Positions 8,635 through 14,695 of a stretch of DNA of 36,929 nt are shown piece by piece. Origin of the DNA: Planctomycetaceae bacterium (GTDB taxonomy: Bacteria; Planctomycetota; Planctomycetia; Pirellulales; UBA1268); assembly GCA_947449135.1 (NCBI GenBank), contig CANFQO010000028.1:1-36929 (forward strand), read 5' to 3'. Numbering within the stretch: position 1 is the first letter of the stretch; every line of letters starts with the position of its first letter. The notes below the pieces were generated by a model that ran no database searches, was not told where the DNA came from, and was given only the letters and a program-made list of their open reading frames with translations. A program made the translations under genes and the position numbers.

Positions 8635-9129
8635 CTAGCGAGTTGGCGGAAAACTACGCTTTGGCCCGGAAATACCGAAGGATGTTTCGGCAATCCGCAC
8701 GACTTCCGCATCGGTGAGGTCATCGATGTCGGCCCGAACATTCGCCACGATCCTGGCAGCCACGTCTCGGTGATGCTTCTCCAGATACGACTCCAGCATG
8801 TGGCTGAAGTTGGCCTTGCCACCGCCGTGTCCGAGCAGCAGGATTCGGTCGGCTGGCACCAGAGCGTGGGAGAGGGTTTTGAGGTATTCGAGCGTCTCGG
8901 GCTTGTCGATGTCGAAGCCGCCGGCCGGGTTACCGTGGTGATGGTAGATGTTGTGGTTCACACCGCGGGGGTCTGGCGCGACAACCTTCTCAGGCGACGT
9001 CCCGGCGGAACCGTCGATCGCGTAGATTCTCGCGTGATTGAAGTCAGCCACCACGACGGCACACTTGCCGGCGAGATTGACCAAAGGTTGGCCCTGTGCG
9101 CTGGCGTCATGTTTCCTGCTATCGGTCAT
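8635..9129 (-). CDS. baeRF / eRF1-domain-3-like protein
   Basis: A 164-residue soluble protein. The core AVVVADFNHARIYAI near residues 24-38, then RILLLGHGGGKANFSHMLES and the downstream HHRDVAARIV and LTDAEVVRIAETSFG, resembles bacterial archaeo-eukaryotic release-factor-like (baeRF) proteins. Those contain an RNase-H-like eRF1 domain 3 and a glycine-rich loop. Their role is unclear; links to ribosome rescue or RNA metabolism have been proposed. A strong GGAGGTGAT site precedes the ATG. It heads a likely three-gene minus-strand unit with the small ORF and the membrane protein. Assignment is by motif pattern only. Confidence 0.6.
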   Translation of the reverse strand: MTDSRKHDASAQGQPLVNLAGKCAVVVADFNHARIYAIDGSAGTSPEKVVAPDPRGVNHNIYHHHGNPAGGFDIDKPETLEYLKTLSHALVPADRILLLGHGGGKANFSHMLESYLEKHHRDVAARIVANVRADIDDLTDAEVVRIAETSFGISGPKRSFPPTR

Positions 9130-9132
9130 GGC

Positions 9133-9141
9133 ATCACCTCC
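9133..9141 (-). promoter_or_regulatory. Strong Shine-Dalgarno site before the baeRF-like gene
   Basis: GGAGGTGAT on the minus strand matches nine bases of the anti-SD complement and ends three bases before the ATG at 9129. It is one of the strongest ribosome sites in the window, suggesting high translation of this gene. Confidence 0.6.
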
Positions 9142-9211
9142 CCTGGAAATCTGTAAGTTACTGCTATCGTGGGGTGTCTTGAGTCGAAAGTCAATCGGGC
9201 CAGCCCCGGAA

Positions 9212-9288
9212 AAATGGGGACGGGAGTGAATTTCACTACGAGTGATTCTTTGGTCACGGGATTGAATTCGCTCCCGTCCCCAATTTCT
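9212..9288. repeat. REP/MITE-like palindromic element, copy 1
   Basis: Outer arms tggggacgggagtgaatt (9215-9232) and aattcgctcccgtcccca (9265-9282) are inverted repeats over 18 bases with one mismatch (a T:G pair). Inside is a second hairpin, TCACT-ACG-AGTGA (9233-9245). A second copy at 12549-12624 differs at about five positions, one a single-base gap. The layout (short, non-coding, palindromic, dispersed, intergenic) fits REP-type elements mobilised by RAYT transposases. No such transposase is in the window. Confidence 0.8.
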
Positions 9289-9374
9289 CCTTTAGCACTC
9301 GTCAGTTCGGAGCCAGACAGCGAGAATCATTGCTGGCCCATGAAGCGACCGAGATTCTTCCCCGAGGACACGCC

Positions 9375-9950
9375 ATGCTCGCGACCAGACTCCCACTGCT
9401 GCTGGCTGTATTTCTCATGCAGGCGGTGGCTGAAAAAGCACTCCAGCCACTGTTGGACTTCGCCGGCACTGATGCGGCCCAGAAGTGGCAGGCCGTGAAC
9501 GATGGCGTGATGGGCGGCGTTTCTGAGGGGCGGTTCAAGATCACAAACGACAAAACCTTGGAGTTCTCCGGGCGGCTGTCGCTGGAAAATAACGGCGGCT
9601 TCGCGTCTGTCCGAACCAAGCCGACGAACTACAACATCCACGCTGGCGACACTCTCGTGGTGCGGCTGAAAGGCGACGGGCGGGAATACGTCCTGAACAT
9701 CTACACGAAGAGCCGCCGGATGGCTTTTTCCTACCGGACAGCATTGCCGACCATGAAAGACGAGTGGACGGAGGTGTCGGTGCCGCTGGACGAGTTCATC
9801 CCCACGTCGTTCGGTAATCGGGTTCAGGGCATGGGTCCAGTCGAGCCTGAACAGATCAATAGCCTCGGTTTCATGCTGAGCGACAAGAAACCCGGGCCGT
9901 TCAAACTGGAAGTCGAATGGGTGAAAATCACACCTGCAGCAACGCCTTGA
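9375..9950 (+). CDS. CIA30-family protein, exported
   Basis: A 191-residue protein with an N-terminal signal-like helix (MLATRLPLLLAVFLMQAVA) and then a CIA30 (complex I intermediate-associated protein 30) domain. The hallmark WQAVNDGVMGGVSEGRF lies near residues 35-51, followed by FSGRLSLENNGGFASVR and the C-terminal lectin-like strands. Bacterial CIA30 proteins have a galactose-binding-like beta-sandwich and no proven link to complex I. The ATG at 9375 is chosen over a TTG at 9330 because it begins the signal-like helix and has GAGG upstream. Export is inferred from the N-terminus. Confidence 0.85.
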   Translation: MLATRLPLLLAVFLMQAVAEKALQPLLDFAGTDAAQKWQAVNDGVMGGVSEGRFKITNDKTLEFSGRLSLENNGGFASVRTKPTNYNIHAGDTLVVRLKGDGREYVLNIYTKSRRMAFSYRTALPTMKDEWTEVSVPLDEFIPTSFGNRVQGMGPVEPEQINSLGFMLSDKKPGPFKLEVEWVKITPAATP

Positions 9951-10030
9951 ACGCCTCGGGGATAGCCAGCCTGCTCAGTTCTCGAGCGTTTGAGGACGAA
10001 ATGCCCGATGTGCGTCGAAGGTGAACCCTG

Positions 10031-10174
10031 ATGCCCCACATGAAGCCCGACCTGCCAACGAAACTCTGCACTGTGTGCCAGCGCCCGTTCGTGTGGCGGA
10101 AGAAATGGGAGCGGTGCTGGGATCAAGTGCGGTACTGCAGCGAAAAATGCCGCAGAGCCAAGGAGTCTGGCTGA
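10031..10174 (+). CDS. DUF2256 zinc-ribbon miniprotein
   Basis: A 47-residue protein that size-filtered gene calling easily misses. It has the full DUF2256 signature: CTVCQRPFVWRKKWERCW, then DQVRYCSEKCRR, giving two CxxC-like pairs for zinc. The family is short and widespread in bacteria and has no established function. AAGGTGA lies seven bases before the ATG. It is convergent with the flavodoxin gene, whose stop is ten bases away. Confidence 0.88.
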   Translation: MPHMKPDLPTKLCTVCQRPFVWRKKWERCWDQVRYCSEKCRRAKESG

Positions 10175-10184
10175 ATCACGGTCG

Positions 10185-10760
10185 TCATAGTGACTTGCCC
10201 CCATGAGCGAAGCCAGTTTCTAAGTCACGGTTTTGTTCTCCAACAGACCAGCCCTGTGCGGCCGGATCAGCCAGCTTAGGTTCAGCCTGCGTCGCTGCTC
10301 GTATTCGACGGGCAAACTCAGCAGCTCGGCTTAGATCGCGCTCGTCTGGGTGCCGCCTGTTCATTCCACCAACCAGCCACAGAGGCCCCCAAGCATCAAA
10401 GCCGCGGCAATGAAACTCGCCAAAGATGTCGAAGCCTTTTCGGTTCAGTTCGTGCTTGAAGGGGCCATGCCAGAGCTTCCAGAGACATGGCAGCCCCGAG
10501 GTCGAGAACACGAACGCGGGCTTTTGGGATAATCGTTGGACAGGTAGGCCGCGAACCCAACTCCAGAGGGCTTCATGGAACGAGCCATAATAGACCCCTG
10601 ATCCAAAGCCAATCAGGTCGTAGTCATCGAGGCTGGTGTACGGCACTTCTTCAGGCGTCACAACAACGGCTCCGAGAACGTTCGCGATTGTGTGGGCTAC
10701 CCGGGCGGTATTGTTGTGATGCACCGACTTGCAGATCACGAGCGTCTTGGTGGCAGGCAT
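10185..10760 (-). CDS. Flavodoxin-domain protein
   Basis: A 191-residue protein with a flavodoxin-like fold. The N-terminal KTLVICKSVHHNNTARVA is a degenerate FMN phosphate loop. The central YDLIGFGSGVYYGSFHEAL and the AFVFSTSGLP segments match the 50s and 90s loops that cradle the flavin ring. It is longer than short-chain flavodoxins and resembles flavodoxin-family proteins related to protoporphyrinogen oxidase HemG. The ATG at 10760 has GGAGG upstream; a longer open frame to 10961 is rejected. Electron partner unknown. Confidence 0.82.
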   Translation of the reverse strand: MPATKTLVICKSVHHNNTARVAHTIANVLGAVVVTPEEVPYTSLDDYDLIGFGSGVYYGSFHEALWSWVRGLPVQRLSQKPAFVFSTSGLPCLWKLWHGPFKHELNRKGFDIFGEFHCRGFDAWGPLWLVGGMNRRHPDERDLSRAAEFARRIRAATQAEPKLADPAAQGWSVGEQNRDLETGFAHGGKSL

Positions 10761-10893
10761 GATGGGGCCTCCGGTGCTGGCTCGGCGGTAAGAGCTCCGG
10801 GAGAACGATATGGACAGCCATCGCCGACAGCCAAAAGAAGTTGGCTTGGATCGCGAGTTGGCAGCACGACGCTTGGGCGAAAAAGCCCCTGGG

Positions 10894-11040
10894 TCAGCCC
10901 GTGCCAGTGGGCTTCTTCTTGGCCGGCTGAATAGCGACCAGCGGCACCACCAGCCTGCCACGGAGCCGCATCGCCAAGACTTCGTCCTTGATGGCCAGCC
11001 GCCTGACTTCCTTGAGCAGGTACTTGTTTGCAGCGACCAT
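10894..11040 (-). CDS. Possible small basic protein or gene remnant
   Basis: A 48-residue frame starting MVAANKYLLKEVRRLAIKD and ending in a Lys/Pro-rich tail. Third-position GC is very high, as in true genes here, and AAGGG lies about ten bases before the ATG. The frame can extend to a GTG at 11079. No family recognised. Because the next 300 bases hold decayed genes, this could equally be the last piece of a broken gene. The other bases of 10761-11173 show nothing further. Confidence 0.35.
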   Translation of the reverse strand: MVAANKYLLKEVRRLAIKDEVLAMRLRGRLVVPLVAIQPAKKKPTGTG

Positions 11041-11173
11041 CAGATCGGCCCTTTCAGTGAGAAACCCCAGACCCCGCACTACCAGAGATATTTACGGATC
11101 TGGACAAGCTTAGGTCGCAGAAATCGGCCGCGATTATTGCGCGAAAAACACCTGGGGGTGCCCTGTTGCTCGC

Positions 11174-11314
11174 TCACCCGGCACCGTGCTCCTTGAAACA
11201 CTCCTGCAGGTTCTTCCACCCGTCGTCTACCTGTCTTTTTCTAGATGACCGTCTGTAATCGGCGTAGAACCCGTGAGGCGTGTCGGGATATGCGTGCCAT
11301 AGCCAAGAAACGCC
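11174..11314 (-). pseudogene. Dienelactone hydrolase C-terminal remnant
   Basis: Reading the minus strand up to the TGA at 11174-11176 gives about 46 residues matching the end of dienelactone-hydrolase family proteins. It contains LWHAYPDTPHGFYADYR, with the catalytic-histidine region of the alpha/beta hydrolase, then DDGWKNLQECFKEHG at the C-terminus. The frame closes at a TAG near 11357 and holds no start, nucleophile Cys/Ser motif or catalytic Asp. The N-terminal three quarters is therefore missing. The lost end faces the N-terminally truncated CPXCG gene, suggesting a deletion that removed both starts. Homology judged by eye. Confidence 0.6.
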
Positions 11315-11522
11315 CCAAACGCCACCATAGAAAGCGAGCCGCAGAGCGTGAGGCCGCCTCTATCTGCGATTCGTGCGGCGAAGAGGCCGTGATCCCAGTG
11401 GATGTCTCTGGGGACGCTCACGAGACTGCGTCGAGGACTGCCCTGTCTCCTGCCACTCAATGACTCTCCACGTAGAAATAGACCCAGACGGCGAAGCCCG
11501 GATTGAGGGAGAGCACGAATGA
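11290..11522 (+). pseudogene. CPXCG-motif cysteine-rich protein, frameshifted
   Basis: Two frames together encode a CPXCG-type zinc ribbon. The first frame gives ICDSCGEEAVIPVDVSGDA (from 11362), then drifts and stops at 11463. The frame one base back gives RDCVEDCPVSCHSMTLHVEI (from 11421) and runs to the TGA at 11520-11522. The switch lies between about 11413 and 11424 and needs a single-base indel. The second pair reads CPVSC rather than the usual CPVCC. The N-terminus before ICDSC is Arg/Lys-rich and unlike the family, so the original start may be lost. The 3' end overlaps the next gene as ATGA. It is either a recent pseudogene or a sequencing error. Confidence 0.7.
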
Positions 11523-11962
11523 ACCTGCTTCCACCCAGTGTGAACCAACTCTACAAGGGCTCTCCGGCCAGCGTATGGTTCCTCGGACTGTACGGCCTGC
11601 TGGAACTCGGTACCGGCTGCGTGCATTACTTCCTACCCGACGGTGGTGCCGGAGTGATTGCCGGCCTAGACCTTACCGCGAACAAACACACGATCATCGG
11701 CGTCTTTGCGTGGATGGGAGCCCTACAGATCGCCTATGGGCTCGGGATATTAGCCGTGGCGTTCTGGTACCGGCCGCTTGTATCCCTGTTTCTGGGGCTT
11801 GGTCTGCTTGAACGGCTCTTCATGTCGGTGGCTGCTTGGGTGACGAAGCCCAGCCCCACAGGACATCATCCGCCGGAGCACTACGCGAGCCTGTTGCTGG
11901 TGCCGGTACTGGCTGTGTTCTTGGCGATGGCGACGAGAAGCCGCTCTGGGGCGGTTCGTTGA
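11519..11962 (+). CDS. Four-helix membrane protein of unknown function
   Basis: A 147-residue protein with four hydrophobic helices: WFLGLYGLLELGTG, then the IIGVFAWMGALQIAYGLGILAV region, then LVSLFLGLGLLERLFM, and a last one near the C-terminus. A loop TKPSPTGHHPPEHY with two histidines lies between helices three and four. No family recognised. Its ATG overlaps the stop of the frameshifted CPXCG frame (ATGA), so translation was probably coupled to that gene. GGGAGAG about eight bases upstream supports the start. Confidence 0.7.
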   Translation: MNLLPPSVNQLYKGSPASVWFLGLYGLLELGTGCVHYFLPDGGAGVIAGLDLTANKHTIIGVFAWMGALQIAYGLGILAVAFWYRPLVSLFLGLGLLERLFMSVAAWVTKPSPTGHHPPEHYASLLLVPVLAVFLAMATRSRSGAVR

Positions 11963-12019
11963 GCCATATCAGAGTGGCAGGCATCGACGGCTGCCTCATC
12001 GGTGTGCCTGCTCGTCGAA

Positions 12020-12049
12020 GTTCACAGCACCTCGTAGAGAAAATCCCAG
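12020..12049 (-). pseudogene. Ghost of the 3' end of the 5690-6106 gene
   Basis: The 30 bases encoding GWxFLYEVL plus the stop are 29/30 identical to the end of the conserved gene at 5690-5719. Upstream in the same frame there are stops at once, so no gene remains. The copy lies directly behind the stop of the secreted-protein gene at 12073. It is too long a match to expect by chance, so it probably marks a past duplication or recombination between the two loci. Confidence 0.5.
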
Positions 12050-12072
12050 CCGCCAGGCCTTCATGGCGTCGC

Positions 12073-12399
12073 TCAGTGCTTGGCGTAGCCCTTTGTGGGG
12101 CTCTTCGTGCTCTTCTTGTGGCCGTGGTTGGTGCCGGTAACTCCCCTACGATTGTGGTCGTTGTCGTGCAGGGTGAGGAGGTCTTCGATATCCCGGCCGC
12201 TCGGATCAATGCCATGCGCGTCACGCAGATGGCTTTGGATCTCCTCGATCGTGGGGGTCCAGTCGCCGTTCACGTTCCAGCGAGGTCCGCCGATTCTCGA
12301 GACAGTTCTGGCGGCTTCTTGGGCGGCCAGAGCGAATGAAGATAGGAGAGACGTCTTCAGGGCGACGAGTAAATAAACGCAGGCGGATCTTCGGTTCAT
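12073..12399 (-). CDS. Small secreted protein with a Asp/His-rich segment
   Basis: A 108-residue protein with an N-terminal signal peptide (basic MNRRSA, hydrophobic core, ALAAQEA cleavage region). The mature part carries WTPTIEEIQSHLRDAHGID and then EDLLTLHDNDHN, a His/Asp cluster that could bind metal, followed by a lysine-rich tail. No family name recognised. GAGAGG lies seven bases before the ATG at 12399, which is preferred over a longer open frame to 12453. Function unknown. Confidence 0.65.
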   Translation of the reverse strand: MNRRSACVYLLVALKTSLLSSFALAAQEAARTVSRIGGPRWNVNGDWTPTIEEIQSHLRDAHGIDPSGRDIEDLLTLHDNDHNRRGVTGTNHGHKKSTKSPTKGYAKH

Positions 12400-12548
12400 G
12401 GTGCTGCCTCTCGAGTTCGATCCGCCTAGCAACATCCTACCACGCGCAGCCAATTCAGGCCGGGATCTTGAGGGTGTGCGTCAGCGGCTCATGCGTCTTG
12501 CTTCAAGATCGCATGTGAACGCCGGTCGAGGCTGTGCCGACGGGGGAG
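12400..12548. other. Intergenic stretch with a spaced inverted repeat
   Basis: No gene was seen. GATCTTGA (12464-12471) and TCAAGATC (12503-12510) form a perfect 8-bp inverted repeat with a 31-base gap. It could form a loose hairpin or be chance. Together with the palindromic element that follows and the unassigned bases up to 12817, this makes a 418-base gap between two minus-strand secreted-protein genes. Confidence 0.3.
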
Positions 12549-12624
12549 AAATGGGGACGGGAGCGAATTGCACTACGAGTGATTCCTGGTCACGGGATTG
12601 AATTCGTTCCCGTCCCCAATTTCT
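12549..12624. repeat. REP/MITE-like palindromic element, copy 2
   Basis: Arms tggggacgggagcgaatt (12552-12569) and aattcgttcccgtcccca (12601-12618) are inverted repeats over 18 bases with one mismatch. The interior keeps the cactacgagtg hairpin of copy 1. Against copy 1 (9212-9288) there are about five differences in 77 positions, one being a single-base gap. Like copy 1 it sits between genes. The 12625-12817 stretch after it has a short open plus-strand frame but no recognisable gene. Confidence 0.8.
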
Positions 12625-12817
12625 CGTGGAGGCCCGAGCCGCGGAGGTCCGCGTGACGTGGGCGCTGTCCGACTCGCTCCACCGGATGGGCATGCGCGAC
12701 AGTGGCACGTCAGCCTGCCCGAACGGGTTCGCCCCGGAACCGGCCCGCTGGATCTTCTCAACAAGACCGCCGAGCCGGCGCCCCTGTTAGTCGATGCTCC
12801 TGGGCGCCGTCTGGCAA

Positions 12818-13558
12818 TCAATGCGCCGCCTTGAAGGCCGACACATAGCCGACGACAAACGCATCGGCATCCTCGCCGTCGAGCTTGCCGGACTTCGCGG
12901 CGGCTTTGGCTCGCCGCATGACTTCCCGATCACCAAACTGACTGGCGTGAACACCGGCCTTCTGGACCGCGGTGTTTCCTGCCCGCCGGCCGTCATCGCT
13001 CGCGTGGTTATGTGGCTTGCTTGCGGGCGACTGGGCGGCGGCGGGTGCGGGGTCGGGCGCGGCAATCTCAAGCACCTTTGCAACCGCGTCTTGCAAGCCT
13101 TCGCACCCCTCGCCGCGCGTGGGGACCGTCATCCGTTTGCCGATCGTTTCGATCTGGAACGTGACAGAATCGCCTTCGAATACTTCGACGCAACCCCGGC
13201 CGGATGCTGGGATCGTCGCGGATTTATAGTTCATCCACCTCATGCGCCAGATGTTTGAGGATGGCTTTTCAATGTTCGTCGACCGGTGCGTGATTCGAAC
13301 CATCATCTCGTCGTCATTCGTCTTGTCGGGCCTGATCACGACAGCCGGCACAATACCCAACACCGGCTTTTGTCCTTGATCCACACGCAGGAAAATGGAG
13401 CCCAGATTATCCGAGGAGACAACCACTACAGAGCGAACCTCGCGGCCGCTGATCGCGTCTATCTCTTGCTTATAGGCAAACCGTTGTTCAGGCTCTGCGC
13501 CCCCGGCCGCCCCGCACACGCTCGCAAGAATCATCGAGGCCAACAGCTTTGTTTTCAT
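12818..13558 (-). CDS. Secreted protein of unknown function
   Basis: A 246-residue protein with a signal peptide (MKTKLLASMILASVCGAAGG). The mature protein has a beta-rich first half (REVRSVVVVSSDNLG, then FLRVDQGQKPVLGIVPAVVI), a probable disulfide pair (Cys in GRGCVEV and GEGCEGL), and an Ala/Pro-rich linker. It ends in a charged helical region with GKLDGEDADAFVVGYV. No family recognised. A strong GGAGGG site lies five bases before the ATG. It is divergent from the charged-protein gene at 13745, with 186 bases between them and nothing else visible there. Confidence 0.72.
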   Translation of the reverse strand: MKTKLLASMILASVCGAAGGAEPEQRFAYKQEIDAISGREVRSVVVVSSDNLGSIFLRVDQGQKPVLGIVPAVVIRPDKTNDDEMMVRITHRSTNIEKPSSNIWRMRWMNYKSATIPASGRGCVEVFEGDSVTFQIETIGKRMTVPTRGEGCEGLQDAVAKVLEIAAPDPAPAAAQSPASKPHNHASDDGRRAGNTAVQKAGVHASQFGDREVMRRAKAAAKSGKLDGEDADAFVVGYVSAFKAAH

Positions 13559-13563
13559 GGCAA

Positions 13564-13569
13564 CCCTCC
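13564..13569 (-). promoter_or_regulatory. Ribosome binding site of the 12818-13558 gene
   Basis: GGAGGG on the minus strand, five bases before the ATG at 13558, fixes that start and supports efficient translation of the secreted protein. Confidence 0.55.
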
Positions 13570-13744
13570 GGTTGGTAGTTGGGCAATCCCCAGACCGCCC
13601 TTGCTACGGCCCCACCCGTCAGAGGGTTCGCCGGGCTGCCGGGCGAGCAAAACAATGCTCCGGGATGCCGTCAGGGAAGCCGCGAGTTTCCTGCGAAGTT
13701 GTCGCTCCAGAACCTTTTCGCGGGTGCCTACGTAGGCTGCGTGT

Positions 13745-14161
13745 ATGGGACAGATACTTGTAGCGAACATGACGGCGGACGAGCTCGCGGCCCACCGCGA
13801 AAAGAAACGTCTCGCAGCGCGGGCGGCCAGGGCCCGGCGAACCCCCGAACAAAAGGCGATCGACGACGCAAAGGCCAGCGAGAAGGCCCTCGCGAGATAC
13901 CACTCTCTCACGCGGGAGGAGCGACGGCTCCGCGGCTTAAAAAACCACGCCAGGGAAAAGGAACTCCTGGCATCCGCACCGCCAGAGAAAAAGGATCGCA
14001 GGCTCCAACTGAAAAGGGCGCAATTCAAACGGTGGTATGACTCGAAAAGGGCCGCCGCCGTCGAGTCGATGAGCCGCCGCCGCGAGGCGCTTCCGGATCA
14101 CGAGAAGGAGTGCCGCGAGGGGCTGGTCTTCGGGGTGAAGCCGTTGCTCAATCCGGGGTGA
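13745..14161 (+). CDS. Highly charged helical protein of unknown function
   Basis: A 138-residue, strongly basic protein dominated by Arg, Lys, Glu and Ala (HREKKRLAARAARARRT; LTREERRLRGLKNHAREKE). It is predicted almost wholly helical and possibly nucleic-acid binding. High third-position GC supports coding on this strand rather than the overlapping opposite frame. No clear ribosome site precedes the ATG at 13745; a second ATG at 13769 is equally possible. No domain recognised and no informative neighbour. Confidence 0.55.
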   Translation: MGQILVANMTADELAAHREKKRLAARAARARRTPEQKAIDDAKASEKALARYHSLTREERRLRGLKNHAREKELLASAPPEKKDRRLQLKRAQFKRWYDSKRAAAVESMSRRREALPDHEKECREGLVFGVKPLLNPG

Positions 14162-14516
14162 CGATCGAGCCACGTCATGCCCACTCGGTGCCGCTGCCCG
14201 CTGGCGGCAGGTCACCCCCGACATAGGCTGGAGCGGCTTTCGTCTCTGGTGGTGCTGGAGACTGGCGGGGGCGGGGTGTCGGGACCGTGGGAGGCGGCTG
14301 ACCTAAACCGTGGGCTTCAGGGCAGCAACGGTTGGGACGGCTGTCCCCTACCCTGCTCAAAATTCCTGCGGGAAATAGCCGAAAACACGGGGTCGCTCAT
14401 CCGTGGACCGTGGTTATACTTCTTCAACGGGTTTGACGGATTTTCAGAGCGAGATGTATCCCTGTTGTAACCCAAAACGGGTTCTTGCTCGAAAAAGTGC
14501 TGTTTTGTCCGCGTTT
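14162..14516. other. Gene-free stretch before the tRNA
   Basis: This 355-base stretch has no frame that looks like a real gene on either strand. A TTATACT box near 14414-14420 and a TTGACG at 14433-14438 could be parts of a tRNA promoter, but neither has a well-placed partner box. Confidence 0.35.
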
Positions 14517-14598
14517 GGAGGGTAAGCGAATGGCTAGCGGCGACACTGGAAATGTCGTGCCGGGAAACCGGTTGTGGGTTCGAGTCCCATGCCCTCCG
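14517..14598 (+). tRNA. tRNA-Ser (anticodon GGA)
   Basis: Full cloverleaf. The acceptor stem GGAGGGT (14517-14523) pairs with GCCCTCC (14591-14597), with discriminator G at 14598. The anticodon stem CGACA/TGTCG encloses loop CTGGAAA with anticodon GGA at 14548-14550. A long variable arm (TGCCGGGAAACCGGTT) is typical of class II serine tRNAs. The T-arm is GTGGG-TTCGAGT-CCCAT. CCA is not encoded. It reads UCC/UCU codons. No integrase or duplicated tRNA end is seen beside it. Confidence 0.96.
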
Positions 14599-14695
14599 CT
14601 CTGATTGTCGACTGAAAAAGGCCGTCTGGTGCCGCGTTTCAATCTTTCCACGCAAATAGGGCGGATCCCCGGTACGCGGGTATTTCTAGGGCAGT

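Noticed and set aside
10761-10961. N-terminal extension of the flavodoxin
   Set aside because: Arg/Ser-rich and unlike a flavodoxin; the ATG at 10760 with GGAGG begins the fold correctly.
12598-12834. 78-residue plus-strand ORF after the second palindromic element
   Set aside because: Its start lies inside the element, it overlaps the end of the 12818-13558 gene, and no homology was recognised; possibly a remnant but unsupported.
13555-14028. 157-residue minus-strand ORF rich in Ser/Arg/Phe
   Set aside because: It is opposite the charged protein at 13745-14161, whose codon third positions fit this genome much better.
14599-14695. Possible integration site next to the tRNA
   Set aside because: No repeated tRNA 3' end, integrase or change of gene character was found beside it.
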